NCBI RefSeq assembly: GCF_021991925.1
Contig: NZ_RXZI01000004.1
Location: forward strand, 186,001 to 250,000
Reading direction: 5' to 3'
DNA: 64,000 nucleotides
Source of the DNA: Sutcliffiella horikoshii
Lineage (GTDB): Bacteria; Bacillota; Bacilli; Bacillales; Bacillaceae_I
Shown: one piece after another, positions 31,874 through 41,694 of the stretch
How positions within the stretch are numbered: the first letter of the stretch is position 1
Layout of the letters: every line of letters starts with the position of its first letter
Position numbers and translations under genes: made by a program
The notes under the pieces: generated by a model
What the model was told of the DNA's origin: nothing
Seen by the model: the letters and a program-made list of their open reading frames with translations, nothing else
Database searches by the model: none

Positions 31874-33043
31874 TTACTCGAACGTACCTTTTTCAAGTAG
31901 TTTTTTATTCCACAACATTTTTCGGCCAAGTGCCATCACAGACTCTATTTCAAATGTCGATTCATCAAGTAAAACAAGATCTGCATCTTTTCCCACATCA
32001 ATGGTCCCTTTAGAGGAAAGGCGCAATATTTTGGCAGGGTTCTCGGTAATGACCTTGAATGCATTTGCAGGCTCCACACCTTGTTCCACGATTGCCTCCC
32101 TCACTTCCTTGTATAAAGAAGTCACCCTTCCTAGCTGCAGACCGATAAACTCACCATCCTCATCGAATTCCGGCAAGCTTGCCTGGCCATCTGAAGAGAA
32201 GGTGATCTGTCCGATCGGCACACCATTATCGAGCATCTCTTTGAGTCCAACACTGCATTTCGTTTCTCCCTGTTCAATAAACTTTGCAATGCTTGAGGTG
32301 GTAAAGTCCACATAGCCACCCTTTTTGGCGTGGGCAATTCCTGCTTCAAACAACTCCCGGTTACGATTGATATGGGTGGGCAAAAATTGGCGAATCGGAA
32401 TATCTGTCTTTTCTATGACCTCATCCAGAATCGAGAGCTTGCTCCCACTATCACCAAGATGCATATTAACGATTCCCGCTTTCCCCGAAAGCATTCCTCC
32501 TACACGCGCAGCTGCAGCAATTTTGGCAACTTCCTCGTAATTTGGTTGGGAGGAACGGTGGTCAGCAATGGCTATTTCCCCTACCCCTATAATCTCTTCA
32601 ATTAAAATTAAATCATCTTCAATCATCCCTGTCAGCGTTTTGACAGGAACCTGATAGGAACCTGTATGGACATAACAGCTTATGCCCTCCTCCTTTAGTG
32701 CCTTTGCTTTTGCCACAAGGCTTGCCATCGTCCTCGTTGTCCCATCTGTTCCAATGACACCGACAAGGGTCGTGATTCCACCTGTAATGGCATCCGATAA
32801 CACGAGCTCAGGAGTACGGGTTCGATAGCTCCCTTCTCCACCACCGCCCATGATATGGACATGATTATCGATGAAGCCTGGTACGATAAGCTTTCCTGCT
32901 ACATCGAGGATTTCTACATGTGCACTTTCTTCAAAATGTATGTCATCCCCTATTGCCGCAATCCGCTTATCGACAAGTAGGATATCTTTTTTTCCTAAAT
33001 AATCAGGACTGTACACGGTCCCGTTTTTCAATACCTTAATCAT
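31874..33043 (-). CDS. iadA: Isoaspartyl dipeptidase (beta-aspartyl peptidase)
   Basis: 389-aa cytosolic amidohydrolase-superfamily peptidase (M38) that cleaves beta-Asp-Xaa dipeptides. Metal ligands His61 and His63 are in FIDNHVHIMGGGGEGS, with Glu70 matching the substrate-binding Glu of E. coli IadA. THINRNRELF supplies a further His, and SSDGQASLPEFD supplies the catalytic Asp. At the site of the carbamylated Lys of E. coli IadA the aligned residue appears to be Glu156 (GVGEIAIADHRS). It follows the cyanophycinase gene by 35 nt. In context it would split imported beta-Asp-Arg (or beta-Asp-Lys) from cyanophycin into free amino acids. Confidence 0.9.
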   Translation of the reverse strand: MIKVLKNGTVYSPDYLGKKDILLVDKRIAAIGDDIHFEESAHVEILDVAGKLIVPGFIDNHVHIMGGGGEGSYRTRTPELVLSDAITGGITTLVGVIGTDGTTRTMASLVAKAKALKEEGISCYVHTGSYQVPVKTLTGMIEDDLILIEEIIGVGEIAIADHRSSQPNYEEVAKIAAAARVGGMLSGKAGIVNMHLGDSGSKLSILDEVIEKTDIPIRQFLPTHINRNRELFEAGIAHAKKGGYVDFTTSSIAKFIEQGETKCSVGLKEMLDNGVPIGQITFSSDGQASLPEFDEDGEFIGLQLGRVTSLYKEVREAIVEQGVEPANAFKVITENPAKILRLSSKGTIDVGKDADLVLLDESTFEIESVMALGRKMLWNKKLLEKGTFE

Positions 33044-33078
33044 GTAAGAAGTCTCCTTCAGTTATTTCTGTATTTATC

Positions 33079-35460
33079 CTATTCAAGCCATAGTGATAAT
33101 CTAATATTTGCGACCGTCCCTTTTTTATAAGAAGTCAATTCAACTGTCTTATAGCCCTCATCACTTTGGTAGTATTTAGTAAAGCTGTCCTTTGCCCATT
33201 GTAACGCAAAAACAGGGTCGGATGCACCACCTTTTATAGAGGTCACCTGTTCTGTTTTTGAGCTTCTCGCAAAAGAAAGCAGTGATTTGGTCGATTCATA
33301 CGCTCCATCAAATAAATGAGAACTATAATATAGGGTGTCGTCATGTTGAATCAATTCCTGTTTATTTTCATTAGGTACGACTTCTTTCGTGACCATGTTG
33401 AAGGTATCCCCTTCAGTCAGGTGGTGCACAATGACATCTTCTACTTCAAAGCCTGGCACAGTACTTTTTTCATTAAAGGTTGCGCCACTCACATCGAGTA
33501 TCCACACCCCATTCTCACCTATCACTTTTCCTATGTCTCCGGTTATCTCAAGGGCAGTCCCCTCATCAAGGCCTACCCCTATTTCATGACCGGTATCTCG
33601 CATAGCTACAAGCAAACGGCCGAGCCTTCCACGCATATCAAAATGTGTATCAGTCAGTATATTTTCAACTAGTCCAAGCCCCGGGATTTGAAAATTATTG
33701 TTTTTTATACTTGGATCAAGAAAGCCAGTTAGTGGGACATCAGCGATGCTTTTCACTTCCGTATCATTGATGACCAATGCCTCAAAACTTCTACCAACCC
33801 CAAACATTGGGTTACTCATCACATGTGCTCCCGCACTTGTTCCGGCTACCACTCCACCATTGTCATGAACATATTGTATGGCTTCGAGCAGCGGGGTCGC
33901 TGTTCCATCGTCGTTAAGCAATGACCTTGCATGTTTCATTTGATCCCCACCCTGTAGCATCACTGCATGACTGCTTTTTACTAGATTGACGAAGTAATTA
34001 TCATGGGCGACAAATTCGAAGGTATCTATTGCCAATGGAATATAAACAGGTTCAAAGCCTCTATTTCTAAATTCGGTTTCTAGAGCAAGATAAGGGCCAT
34101 CATCAAGGTGAAAATGGTCATACGCAACGTCAACCGAATCTCTCGAACTATTAAAAATGGCGATGCGTGGACGCTCCACACCCGTAGCTTCCCGGACTGC
34201 ATGATAGTATGCATCCGTATTGCCTGTGGCCCCACCAGCAGGAAGCAAGGTACCGACACCTTCCCCGATTGTTTCAAGAGGAACTGGCATAGAATTTGTG
34301 TTAATCATCTTAAGCGATTTACTAGATCCAAGCACTGCTTCTTCACTCACCGCCGTCACATAGGCATAATACAACCCACTATGTGGGGGGTCCCCCTCGA
34401 TTGTTTTTTGATTCTTAGCAAAGGGTATAGGTGCATTTCCAATCTCCTCAACGGATAGTAATCTTCCGCTATTCTCTCGTTCCAATTCTTCAAGAAATTC
34501 CAAGTTTCCTCCACTGATAAAAGGCTCCACGAGGCTTGTCAATCCCAATGAAGAGTAAAATAAGAAATAGTGAGTAATCTTTCCGTCATCTGCCTGTTCA
34601 AAAGTCACCGAGTAATTTTCGATTTGCTTTCCGCTACCTATCACTTCGACATCAGTAGGGTAAGGCATGATACGGATGGTACGATCAGCCTCTGTCATTC
34701 CCAACACTCCATCCTCTCCAAGTGTCGCTGCGTAAGCATAATAGTCACCTACACCTAATGGTTTCCCGGACATCACATCCACTTGCCCGGAGCGGAAGGT
34801 ATTCCCTCCACCGTCTGCATAGCTTAGATTGGTAATTTTAAAAAGTTTATCTTTGTTTTCTCCTTCAGTCTTTGAAGTGAGATGCTGGTCTATTTGTTCA
34901 GGAGTCAACCCCTTCACATAATCCCAGACTTCATAAAAACCCGTTTTTGAATAAAACATCAAATAGGCTTCTACTCCGTCCATCACTTCCGCCTTCTGAA
35001 ATCCTAGCTGGTAATCTTGAATGACGGAACCATCCCCGTTTTGAAAGAGAGTAACATCCTTCAAATCATAAGACGGACCTTTTTCAACAAATAAGGTATA
35101 GGTATCTTGTTCACCTTTTGGAGTGGCGACCTCAATATGAACCCTCTTCTTATTTGTTGGTAAATCAACCTTTACTTGTTTCCGGTGGTTCACCCTTTCA
35201 CCATTTACAGCCAACTTGGCATTCACAGCGATTGGTGTAATTGACAATGCCAGTTGGTCTTCCTCCGTTTTCACACGATATTCTTTTATAGTTTGGCTGA
35301 ATTCACCTTGAATCTGTCCATTGTGCACAACCAGTTCCATCAAGCCTTTCTTATGGACATGCGACGGCTGGGCATAACCATTTGCTGCCGGGAATAGTAA
35401 AGCACCACATAATAGGATTGCTAGTACCTTCGTTAAACGATTCCACCGCTTTCTGAGCAT
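33079..35460 (-). CDS. Secreted cyanophycinase (peptidase S51) with N-terminal beta-sandwich
   Basis: 793-aa exported protein. The signal peptide is residues 1-30 (cleavage near NGYA-QP). Residues about 40-125 look like a cadherin-like beta-sandwich (ending TPKGEQDTYTLFVEKG), followed by about 270 residues of repeated beta-rich sequence. The C-terminal part (about 400-650) is a peptidase S51 domain with LQGGDQ (502-507), GTSAGA with nucleophile Ser542, TDTHFDMRGRLGRLL (603-617) and GLDEGTALE. These motifs are characteristic of cyanophycinase, which cuts multi-L-arginyl-poly-L-aspartate into beta-Asp-Arg dipeptides. It is much longer than CphB (about 270 aa). Its start lies 28 nt inside the upstream ATPase gene. 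Confidence 0.88.
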   Translation of the reverse strand: MLRKRWNRLTKVLAILLCGALLFPAANGYAQPSHVHKKGLMELVVHNGQIQGEFSQTIKEYRVKTEEDQLALSITPIAVNAKLAVNGERVNHRKQVKVDLPTNKKRVHIEVATPKGEQDTYTLFVEKGPSYDLKDVTLFQNGDGSVIQDYQLGFQKAEVMDGVEAYLMFYSKTGFYEVWDYVKGLTPEQIDQHLTSKTEGENKDKLFKITNLSYADGGGNTFRSGQVDVMSGKPLGVGDYYAYAATLGEDGVLGMTEADRTIRIMPYPTDVEVIGSGKQIENYSVTFEQADDGKITHYFLFYSSLGLTSLVEPFISGGNLEFLEELERENSGRLLSVEEIGNAPIPFAKNQKTIEGDPPHSGLYYAYVTAVSEEAVLGSSKSLKMINTNSMPVPLETIGEGVGTLLPAGGATGNTDAYYHAVREATGVERPRIAIFNSSRDSVDVAYDHFHLDDGPYLALETEFRNRGFEPVYIPLAIDTFEFVAHDNYFVNLVKSSHAVMLQGGDQMKHARSLLNDDGTATPLLEAIQYVHDNGGVVAGTSAGAHVMSNPMFGVGRSFEALVINDTEVKSIADVPLTGFLDPSIKNNNFQIPGLGLVENILTDTHFDMRGRLGRLLVAMRDTGHEIGVGLDEGTALEITGDIGKVIGENGVWILDVSGATFNEKSTVPGFEVEDVIVHHLTEGDTFNMVTKEVVPNENKQELIQHDDTLYYSSHLFDGAYESTKSLLSFARSSKTEQVTSIKGGASDPVFALQWAKDSFTKYYQSDEGYKTVELTSYKKGTVANIRLSLWLE

Positions 35461-36452
35461 GAGGATACCTCCAATTTTTCAGTTTTCGCAGAGTATAAGT
35501 GACATGCAACCTGGTGATTATCAGAATGTTCCTTTAATTCTGGACGGTCGGTATGACAGTGAGCCATTACTTTAGGACATCTCCCTACAAACGCACAGCC
35601 TGTAGGCGGATCAACCGGAGAAGGTACATCACCTTGAAGAATTATCCTTTCCTTCCGCTCTCTTGGGTTGGATATCGGGATGGCATCAATCAATGATTCT
35701 GTATAAGGGTGCAGCCTCTTCTCAAATATCTTATCCGCTTCTCCTATTTCTACGATTCTACCTAGGTACATCACCGCGACACGATCACATAGATGTTGAA
35801 CAACACTCAAGTCATGAGAGATAAATAGATAAGTAAGTCTAAATCCCTCCTGTAAATCCTTTAAGAGATTCAAGATCTGCGCCTGTATGGATACATCCAG
35901 AGCGGCAACCGGTTCATCAGCTATAATGAGTTTTGGTTTCAAAATAAGTGCCCGGGCAATTCCGATACGCTGCCTTTGGCCTCCCGAGAACTCATGGGCA
36001 TATCGATGAAGATAGTTTTTATTCAAGCCACAAACATCCATAATATCTTCCATTAGCTTACGGCGCTTCTCTCTCTCTACTCCATGTGCCTTCAAAGGCT
36101 CAGCCAAAATCTGTTCCACGGTTAGTCTGGGGTTTAGGGAGGCATAGGGGTCCTGGAATACAAGTTGCATTTCCTTGCGCAAGCTACGCATCTCTTTGAC
36201 CGATAACTCAGGCAGATTCTTTCCCTGGAAAAGGACATTCCCTGACGTCGCCTTTACCAGCTGGGCAACCCCTCTACCCGTTGTCGATTTCCCGCACCCC
36301 GACTCTCCTACGAGTCCAAGTGTTTCCCCCTCGTTTATCGAAAAAGAAACATTATCAACGGCTTTAACATAGGAGGCAACCTTCTTTCTTAGGCCCTTTT
36401 TTATCGGAAAATATACCTTTAGATCCTTTACTTCCAACAACGGTTTACTCAT
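35433..36452 (-). CDS. Oligopeptide/dipeptide ABC importer ATPase (DppF/OppF type)
   Basis: 339-aa cytosolic ATPase. Walker A is GESGCGKST, the ABC signature is [10 protein letters not shown] and Walker B is LIIADEPVAALD. The C-terminal GDVPSPVDPPTGCAFVGRCP segment, with its Cys residues, is the oligopeptide-transporter-specific extension that can hold a 4Fe-4S cluster. It overlaps the preceding ATPase gene by 4 nt (ATGA) and the cyanophycinase gene by 28 nt, so all belong to one transcript. It powers import, probably of beta-Asp-Arg dipeptides. Confidence 0.92.
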   Translation of the reverse strand: MSKPLLEVKDLKVYFPIKKGLRKKVASYVKAVDNVSFSINEGETLGLVGESGCGKSTTGRGVAQLVKATSGNVLFQGKNLPELSVKEMRSLRKEMQLVFQDPYASLNPRLTVEQILAEPLKAHGVEREKRRKLMEDIMDVCGLNKNYLHRYAHEFSGGQRQRIGIARALILKPKLIIADEPVAALDVSIQAQILNLLKDLQEGFRLTYLFISHDLSVVQHLCDRVAVMYLGRIVEIGEADKIFEKRLHPYTESLIDAIPISNPRERKERIILQGDVPSPVDPPTGCAFVGRCPKVMAHCHTDRPELKEHSDNHQVACHLYSAKTEKLEVSSCSESGGIV

Positions 36453-37432
36453 ACGGTTACACCTCTATCTGCATGGAGCCAGCATCGACAGGAATGGCCT
36501 TTGCTCACTTCAAGTAGCTCGGGATCCTCTTCCCTGCACAATGGGATCGCCTTATTGCAACGATCCGCAAAGCGGCATCCTTTTGTAATCGTCCCTGCCA
36601 ACGGAACCTGGCCAGGGATGGACCGCAGGCGATCCCGTTTTTCCCCAAGCTTCGGAATCGATTCTAACAGTCCGATTGTATAGGGATGCTTCGGATTATT
36701 GAACAATGTATCCACATCCGTCTCCTCGACAATCTCTCCTGCATACATGACAATCACTCTGTCGCACATTTCTGCGATCACTCCCAGATCATGGGTGATC
36801 AACATGATGGCCGTATCGGTTTTTTCCTTCAGATCCTTCATTAGATGAAGGATCTGCGCCTGAATCGTTACATCCAACGCTGTCGTCGGTTCATCCGCTA
36901 TCAATAGCTTTGGCTGACAGGCAAGCCCCATCGCAATCATGACACGCTGGCGCATCCCACCTGAAAGCTCAAAGGGATAGGCTTCATATATTTGTTCCGG
37001 TCGGGGGATCCCAACAAGCTTCAACATATCTACTGATCGCTCACGTGCCGCTTTTTTGGATATATCATTATGTAAAAGCAACACTTCGTCTAATTGCTTC
37101 CCAATTGAAAAAACAGGATTAAGCGAGGTCATTGGCTCCTGAAAAATCATGGAGATCTCGTTCCCTCGAATTTTGCGCATCTCTTTTTCTTTCTTTTTCA
37201 ACAAGTCCTGCCCCTGATATTGGATGGCGCCCCCTGTGATTTTACCTGGAGGGGAAGGCAATAACCTCATGATGGATAAGGAAGTGACACTTTTTCCACA
37301 ACCAGATTCCCCGACAATACCCAATGTTTCCCCTTTATGAACATCAAATGATATCCCGTTTACCACTTTCAGCTGTTTGCCATCACTTTTGAAGCTAACC
37401 TCTAATCCTTGAATTTCAAGCACTTTTTCCAT
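36449..37432 (-). CDS. Oligopeptide/dipeptide ABC importer ATPase (DppD/OppD type)
   Basis: 327-aa partner ATPase. Motifs are Walker [10 protein letters not shown], signature [14 protein letters not shown] (the OppD-type Met-Arg variant), Walker [13 protein letters not shown] and the C-terminal Cys-rich GCRFADRCNKAIPLC. GTG at 37444 lies on top of the GGAGG site, so ATG 37432, 11 nt after it, is preferred. It works as a heterodimer with the DppF-type protein encoded immediately downstream. Confidence 0.92.
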   Translation of the reverse strand: MEKVLEIQGLEVSFKSDGKQLKVVNGISFDVHKGETLGIVGESGCGKSVTSLSIMRLLPSPPGKITGGAIQYQGQDLLKKKEKEMRKIRGNEISMIFQEPMTSLNPVFSIGKQLDEVLLLHNDISKKAARERSVDMLKLVGIPRPEQIYEAYPFELSGGMRQRVMIAMGLACQPKLLIADEPTTALDVTIQAQILHLMKDLKEKTDTAIMLITHDLGVIAEMCDRVIVMYAGEIVEETDVDTLFNNPKHPYTIGLLESIPKLGEKRDRLRSIPGQVPLAGTITKGCRFADRCNKAIPLCREEDPELLEVSKGHSCRCWLHADRGVTV

Positions 37433-37447
37433 CTTTGTTGCCACCTC

Positions 37448-39007
37448 CTACTCTTTTAACTTTGGATCAAGCGCATCCCGTAAGCCGTCTCCTAAAATAT
37501 TGAAGCTTAGTACCGTAATCACAATAGCGAGCCCCGGAAAGAATGTCGGATGAAACACATTCCCGCTGTTATCTTTTGCCGCACTCAACATGGAGCCCCA
37601 TTCAGGCGCAGTTATGTCTCCTCCAAGCCCTAAGAAACTGAGCGCTGCTCCAATCAGGATGGCCACACCGATTCGCATCGTTAGATAAACAATCACCACA
37701 GACAGGGTGCCCGGAAAGATATGCCTCATGATGATGATGCGATCCTTCACCCCGATTGATTGGGCCGCTTCCACATAGGTCATCTCTTTTAACGCAAGCG
37801 TACTTCCGCGGACAATCCTGATAAAGATCGGAATGGTGAACACAGCCACAGCAAAGATGATATTCGCGAGTCCTGCACCAAGAAAGGCAATCACTGCGAT
37901 CGCGAGTAATATTCCTGGAAAAGCGAGTAGTATATCGGTGAAACGAGTGATCAGATTATCAAGCCTGCCTCCATAATAACCGGCTATCAACCCAAGCCCC
38001 GTTCCAATCACAGCACCAATCGCAACCGAAACAAATCCTATCATTAGCGTTTCTCTTGTACCCATGACCACCCTGCTGAAAATATCCCTGTTCTGATGGT
38101 CCGTTCCAAAGAAGTGGAGTGAGGATGGTGGTTGATGTTTATAGATATCCACTAAGCTCACTTCTGTGGATGCCGGTACGATAGAAACCAGCTGAGGCGT
38201 TATTTCTTGGACATCAATAGGCAGATGGACGACTGTCGACACCATACCTGCCGTAACCTGCACAAGAGCGTCTCCTTGCCCTTTCAACGTCACAATTCCT
38301 TCTTGAGACACTGTGGCAAGCTCCTCATCAAGAGACAGAAATTGGACTCCTCCCTCATTTTCCTCAGAGCTTCCCGCCGATACAAAACCACTTCCTTGAT
38401 TGAAGGCTTGTTTATCTTCTTGTCCATCCAACAGGAAGGCTTCTATTCCATCAAGTCCATTAATGGTGCTTCCATCGGATAGAATCGCATTTAAATGTAC
38501 CGAGTATCTATCCCCGCTTTTCATTACTTTGTTGGGCTGTTCCGCCTCTATCCGAATGATGTTCTGCCCCATGGCTTCTGAGTCACTTGATACGTTCACA
38601 CCTATCAGTGAACGCACGCTTTCACTTTCGATGCTTGTATAGGTGGTACCGGAAGTATTTGCCGTTAAAGTCACGCCATCTGTCATTCTTCTGATGGAAG
38701 CAATTCTTCTATCTACGCTTTCCACTTTGATATTTTTTATTTCAGATCCTGAGATGGCACTCCCATCACTAAGCACTCCCGTAATGGCTACTCGTTGACT
38801 TGTCATCTGTTCACTATCGATTCCCTTGTCCGCATACTGCAAGGTTACCGGACGATAAGGGTCGAACGGTGCAAGCCAGGAGCCGAACACCCCGACCAGT
38901 ACAATGAACGACACAATAATAAACGCTAGAAACGCAAAACGTTGCTTGATGAATTTGTGTAGAAACACCTTGAAAGGAGAATACGAAGAATGCATTTTTC
39001 TGCTCAT
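37448..39007 (-). CDS. Dipeptide ABC permease (DppC type) with large Big-like extracytoplasmic insert
   Basis: 519-aa permease, against about 300 aa for normal DppC/OppC. TM1 (about 24-46) and the C-terminal core (about 295-519: FGTDHQNRDIFSRV, IAGYYGGRLDNL, EAAQSIGVKDRIIIMRHIFPG coupling loop, ALSFLGLGGDITAPEWG) are standard. Residues about 58-290, in the first outer loop, are extra. They contain beta-rich units with Big-2-like features (GVLSDGSAISGS.., SLDEELATVSQEGIVTLKGQGDALVQVT). The insert would sit outside the membrane next to the binding protein. It may aid substrate capture or contact the cell wall; this is inference. The frame is intact and lies within the operon. Confidence 0.9.
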   Translation of the reverse strand: MSRKMHSSYSPFKVFLHKFIKQRFAFLAFIIVSFIVLVGVFGSWLAPFDPYRPVTLQYADKGIDSEQMTSQRVAITGVLSDGSAISGSEIKNIKVESVDRRIASIRRMTDGVTLTANTSGTTYTSIESESVRSLIGVNVSSDSEAMGQNIIRIEAEQPNKVMKSGDRYSVHLNAILSDGSTINGLDGIEAFLLDGQEDKQAFNQGSGFVSAGSSEENEGGVQFLSLDEELATVSQEGIVTLKGQGDALVQVTAGMVSTVVHLPIDVQEITPQLVSIVPASTEVSLVDIYKHQPPSSLHFFGTDHQNRDIFSRVVMGTRETLMIGFVSVAIGAVIGTGLGLIAGYYGGRLDNLITRFTDILLAFPGILLAIAVIAFLGAGLANIIFAVAVFTIPIFIRIVRGSTLALKEMTYVEAAQSIGVKDRIIIMRHIFPGTLSVVIVYLTMRIGVAILIGAALSFLGLGGDITAPEWGSMLSAAKDNSGNVFHPTFFPGLAIVITVLSFNILGDGLRDALDPKLKE

Positions 39008-39028
39008 AGATTTTGTCTCCTTTTTTGC

Positions 39029-39952
39029 TTAATCGTATCTGATTTGTGGATTCAAGAACCCGTAACTGATATCCACCAATAAATTGACTACAAGGAATTG
39101 AAAGGAAAAAAGTAAGATCAATGCCTGTATGACGGGATAGTCTCTTGCCAGGATTGAATCGACCAAGTAAGACCCAAGCCCCGGCCAGGCAAATACCTGC
39201 TCTACCACTACCGCACCTCCAATAAGGAAGCCAAACTGAAGGCCAGTCATGGTCACTACCGGGATGAGCGCATTTCTTAAAACATGGCTCCACACGACTA
39301 TCGATTCCTTTTGTCCTTTTGCACGTGCCGTTCTTACATAATCTTCTCTCATTACTTCAAGTACACTGGACCTCGTAAATCTTACAATGGTCGCCGCCAC
39401 CCCGAACCCCAAAGTGATGGAAGGGAGGAAAAGATGGGCTAAAGTACCACTTCCACTCGTCGGAAACCATCCGAGTTGCACCGCAAAAATTTGCATCACC
39501 ATCAGACCGAACCAGAATTCAGGAACACTCAGCGCTGTAATGGCAGAGACCATCCCAAGGCGATCCCACACGGTATTTCTTTTCGTTGCAGAGATGATTC
39601 CAACAAAAATCCCAATAAGAATGGCCCAGAACATCGCAAGCATCGTCAAAGTGAACGTAAATCCAAAACGCCTCATGATCTCAGAGGACACTTCCGTTTT
39701 CGTTCGATAGGAAGAACCAAAATCCCCATGGATGACCATATTGTACATATAGTTGCCATATTGAACGAAGAGTGGTTGATCGAACCCCTCCTTCGCCCTT
39801 AAGGTCTGGTAAGTTTCCTGATCCAGCTCCGCGCCGTACATGATGCGAATCGGATCCCCAGGGGTTAAATGAACAAACAAAAATGCAATAATCGTTATGA
39901 TAAGTAAAATAGGGATCATTCCAATAATCCTTCTGAATGCAAATTGAATCAT
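39029..39952 (-). CDS. Dipeptide ABC permease (DppB type)
   Basis: 307-aa six-helix permease. Family landmarks are FLFVHLTPGDPIRIMYG after TM1, the FWFGLMVMQIFAVQLGWFP segment, and the coupling loop [30 protein letters not shown] contacting the ATPases. It pairs with the DppC-type protein encoded 21 nt downstream. An intercistronic hairpin separates it from the binding-protein gene upstream. Confidence 0.93.
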   Translation of the reverse strand: MIQFAFRRIIGMIPILLIITIIAFLFVHLTPGDPIRIMYGAELDQETYQTLRAKEGFDQPLFVQYGNYMYNMVIHGDFGSSYRTKTEVSSEIMRRFGFTFTLTMLAMFWAILIGIFVGIISATKRNTVWDRLGMVSAITALSVPEFWFGLMVMQIFAVQLGWFPTSGSGTLAHLFLPSITLGFGVAATIVRFTRSSVLEVMREDYVRTARAKGQKESIVVWSHVLRNALIPVVTMTGLQFGFLIGGAVVVEQVFAWPGLGSYLVDSILARDYPVIQALILLFSFQFLVVNLLVDISYGFLNPQIRYD

Positions 39953-39976
39953 GCAACTTCACCTCTTTATAAAGAG

Positions 39977-40009
39977 TAGACTCATAGGTTTATGCTCCCT
40001 ATGAGTCTA
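39977..40009 (-). other. Intercistronic hairpin after the binding-protein gene
   Basis: TAGACTCATAGG and CCTATGAGTCTA form a perfect 12-bp stem between the binding-protein stop and the first permease. No T run follows. Such stems commonly protect or partially terminate mRNA so that more binding protein than permease is made. Confidence 0.65.
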
Positions 40010-40016
40010 TATATTA

Positions 40017-41642
40017 TTATTGTTTCTCTACTAAATTCAGATGGACACCACCTGAAGGCAACACATAAATACCATTCACATTTTTTCCTTTTGCAATGAT
40101 GGTATCAGGGATATGCAGGAACACCCACGGAGCATCTTCATATATTTTCATCTGGATATCCGCATAGATGGATAAAGCTTGATCTTGGTCTGGTGAGCGA
40201 AGCGCATCGTCAAACATACCGTCCAGTTCTTCATTTATATAAAATCCAGAATTATTGAAGTTTGGCGGCACACGGTCAGATGCAAAGTTTGGCCTTAATC
40301 CGTAATCCGCTTCTCCTGTACCTGGTGACCAGCGTCCAATCCAAAGGTCCGTCTCTTCTCCAGCATCTAGCATGTCAAACAAAGTACCACTTTCAAATGC
40401 CTGTACTTCTACTTCAATGCCAATTTCCTTCAGCTGGATTGCCACATACTCAGCGACAGACACAAATTCCGTTGTGTTCCTCGTCCATAAAGTCGCCTGG
40501 AATCCCTCTTCCATCCCCGCTTCTTTCAAAAGTTGCTTGGCCAGCTCTTTGTCATGCTCATACACACTTTGGCCTGCATATCCGTAAACGGCAGGAGCGA
40601 TGGCGGAATCTGCGACTTGTGCATAGCCATCTGCAATTTGTGCAATGAGACCATCTTTATCAACTGCATGATTCATCGCTTGTCGGACTTTTAGGTCGTT
40701 GTATTTCTCTTCTTTGAAATTCATTCCGATATAAAATACGTTCGTTGAAGATCCAACATATAGATCCACATCCTCTTCCTGTTCAAGCTCCTTGGCATTA
40801 AGGGTAGGGATCGGGAATATCACATCCACCTCTCCAGTTTTTAACTTATTGACACGAGTGCTCGCCTCCACAATCGGCAAGAAGGTGATGCTATTTACTT
40901 TTGGTTGCTCCTGGTCATTCCAATAGTCTTCATTTTTCGTAACAACTACTTGCTCACTGTCCTTCCACTCTTGGAATTTGAATGGCCCTGTACCTACTGG
41001 GTTCCGGTCCAAGTTATAGTCCTGGTCATCTTTTTTCTTTTTCAACTCATCTAGTGATTTGAAGGAAGCAGAAGAATGCGCCATATAGGAAGCCATTGCC
41101 GAATTTGGTTCTTCCGATTTGATGGTGATGCTGTACTCATCATTGACTGTCACTTCGCTTATAAAAGAGAAGAAGGAAGCGCGCGCCAAGCCATTTTCGG
41201 CATCCCGTACAAAATCCAGGTTCTCTTTTGCCACTTCCGCATTAAAGTCTGTACCATCATGGAATTTCACTCCCTGTTGCAAAGTGAAGGTGATTTCCGT
41301 TGCATCATCATTAAAGTTGAATTCCGTAGCTAGTACAGGAACAAGGTTCATCTTTTCATCAAAACGCAAGAAACCTTCAAACATAGTGCTTTGAACGGTT
41401 GCAGAATTACCGTCTGTGGAGTTGAATGGATCCAAGGACGTAGGTTCCGCTTCAATTCCTACTATTAATTCACCATTTGCGTCTGTTGCTTCTTCTGAGT
41501 TTTCATTGGTGTTTGTTGTATCTGGTTGAGTGTTGTTACTTGTAGGGTTGGAGCTACATGCTGCCAGAATGAGCAGACAGAGGATGAGTAAGTACGGTAG
41601 GAACCAGATTGCCTTGTTTTTCTTTTGTATTTGCGTTTGCAT
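40017..41642 (-). CDS. Extracellular solute-binding lipoprotein, family 5
   Basis: 541-aa lipoprotein that captures peptides for the ABC importer. The signal peptide ends in the lipobox LAACSSNP, followed by a Thr/Asn-rich linker. SBP family 5 features include FDEKMNLVPVLATEF, VKFHDGTDFNAE, NPVGTGPFKFQEW and VRQAMNHAVDKDGLIAQ. The ATG at 41642 is preceded by GGGGAG; the longer frame to 41711 is rejected because it overlaps the sigma-54 promoter and lacks a ribosome site. It is the first gene of the cyanophycin operon and is predicted to bind beta-Asp-Arg dipeptides. Confidence 0.9.
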   Translation of the reverse strand: MQTQIQKKNKAIWFLPYLLILCLLILAACSSNPTSNNTQPDTTNTNENSEEATDANGELIVGIEAEPTSLDPFNSTDGNSATVQSTMFEGFLRFDEKMNLVPVLATEFNFNDDATEITFTLQQGVKFHDGTDFNAEVAKENLDFVRDAENGLARASFFSFISEVTVNDEYSITIKSEEPNSAMASYMAHSSASFKSLDELKKKKDDQDYNLDRNPVGTGPFKFQEWKDSEQVVVTKNEDYWNDQEQPKVNSITFLPIVEASTRVNKLKTGEVDVIFPIPTLNAKELEQEEDVDLYVGSSTNVFYIGMNFKEEKYNDLKVRQAMNHAVDKDGLIAQIADGYAQVADSAIAPAVYGYAGQSVYEHDKELAKQLLKEAGMEEGFQATLWTRNTTEFVSVAEYVAIQLKEIGIEVEVQAFESGTLFDMLDAGEETDLWIGRWSPGTGEADYGLRPNFASDRVPPNFNNSGFYINEELDGMFDDALRSPDQDQALSIYADIQMKIYEDAPWVFLHIPDTIIAKGKNVNGIYVLPSGGVHLNLVEKQ

Positions 41643-41694
41643 GTGGTTGATTCTCCCCTTTTTCGTTTGTGGTTTTGGTTTCATTGAGGGAAGA

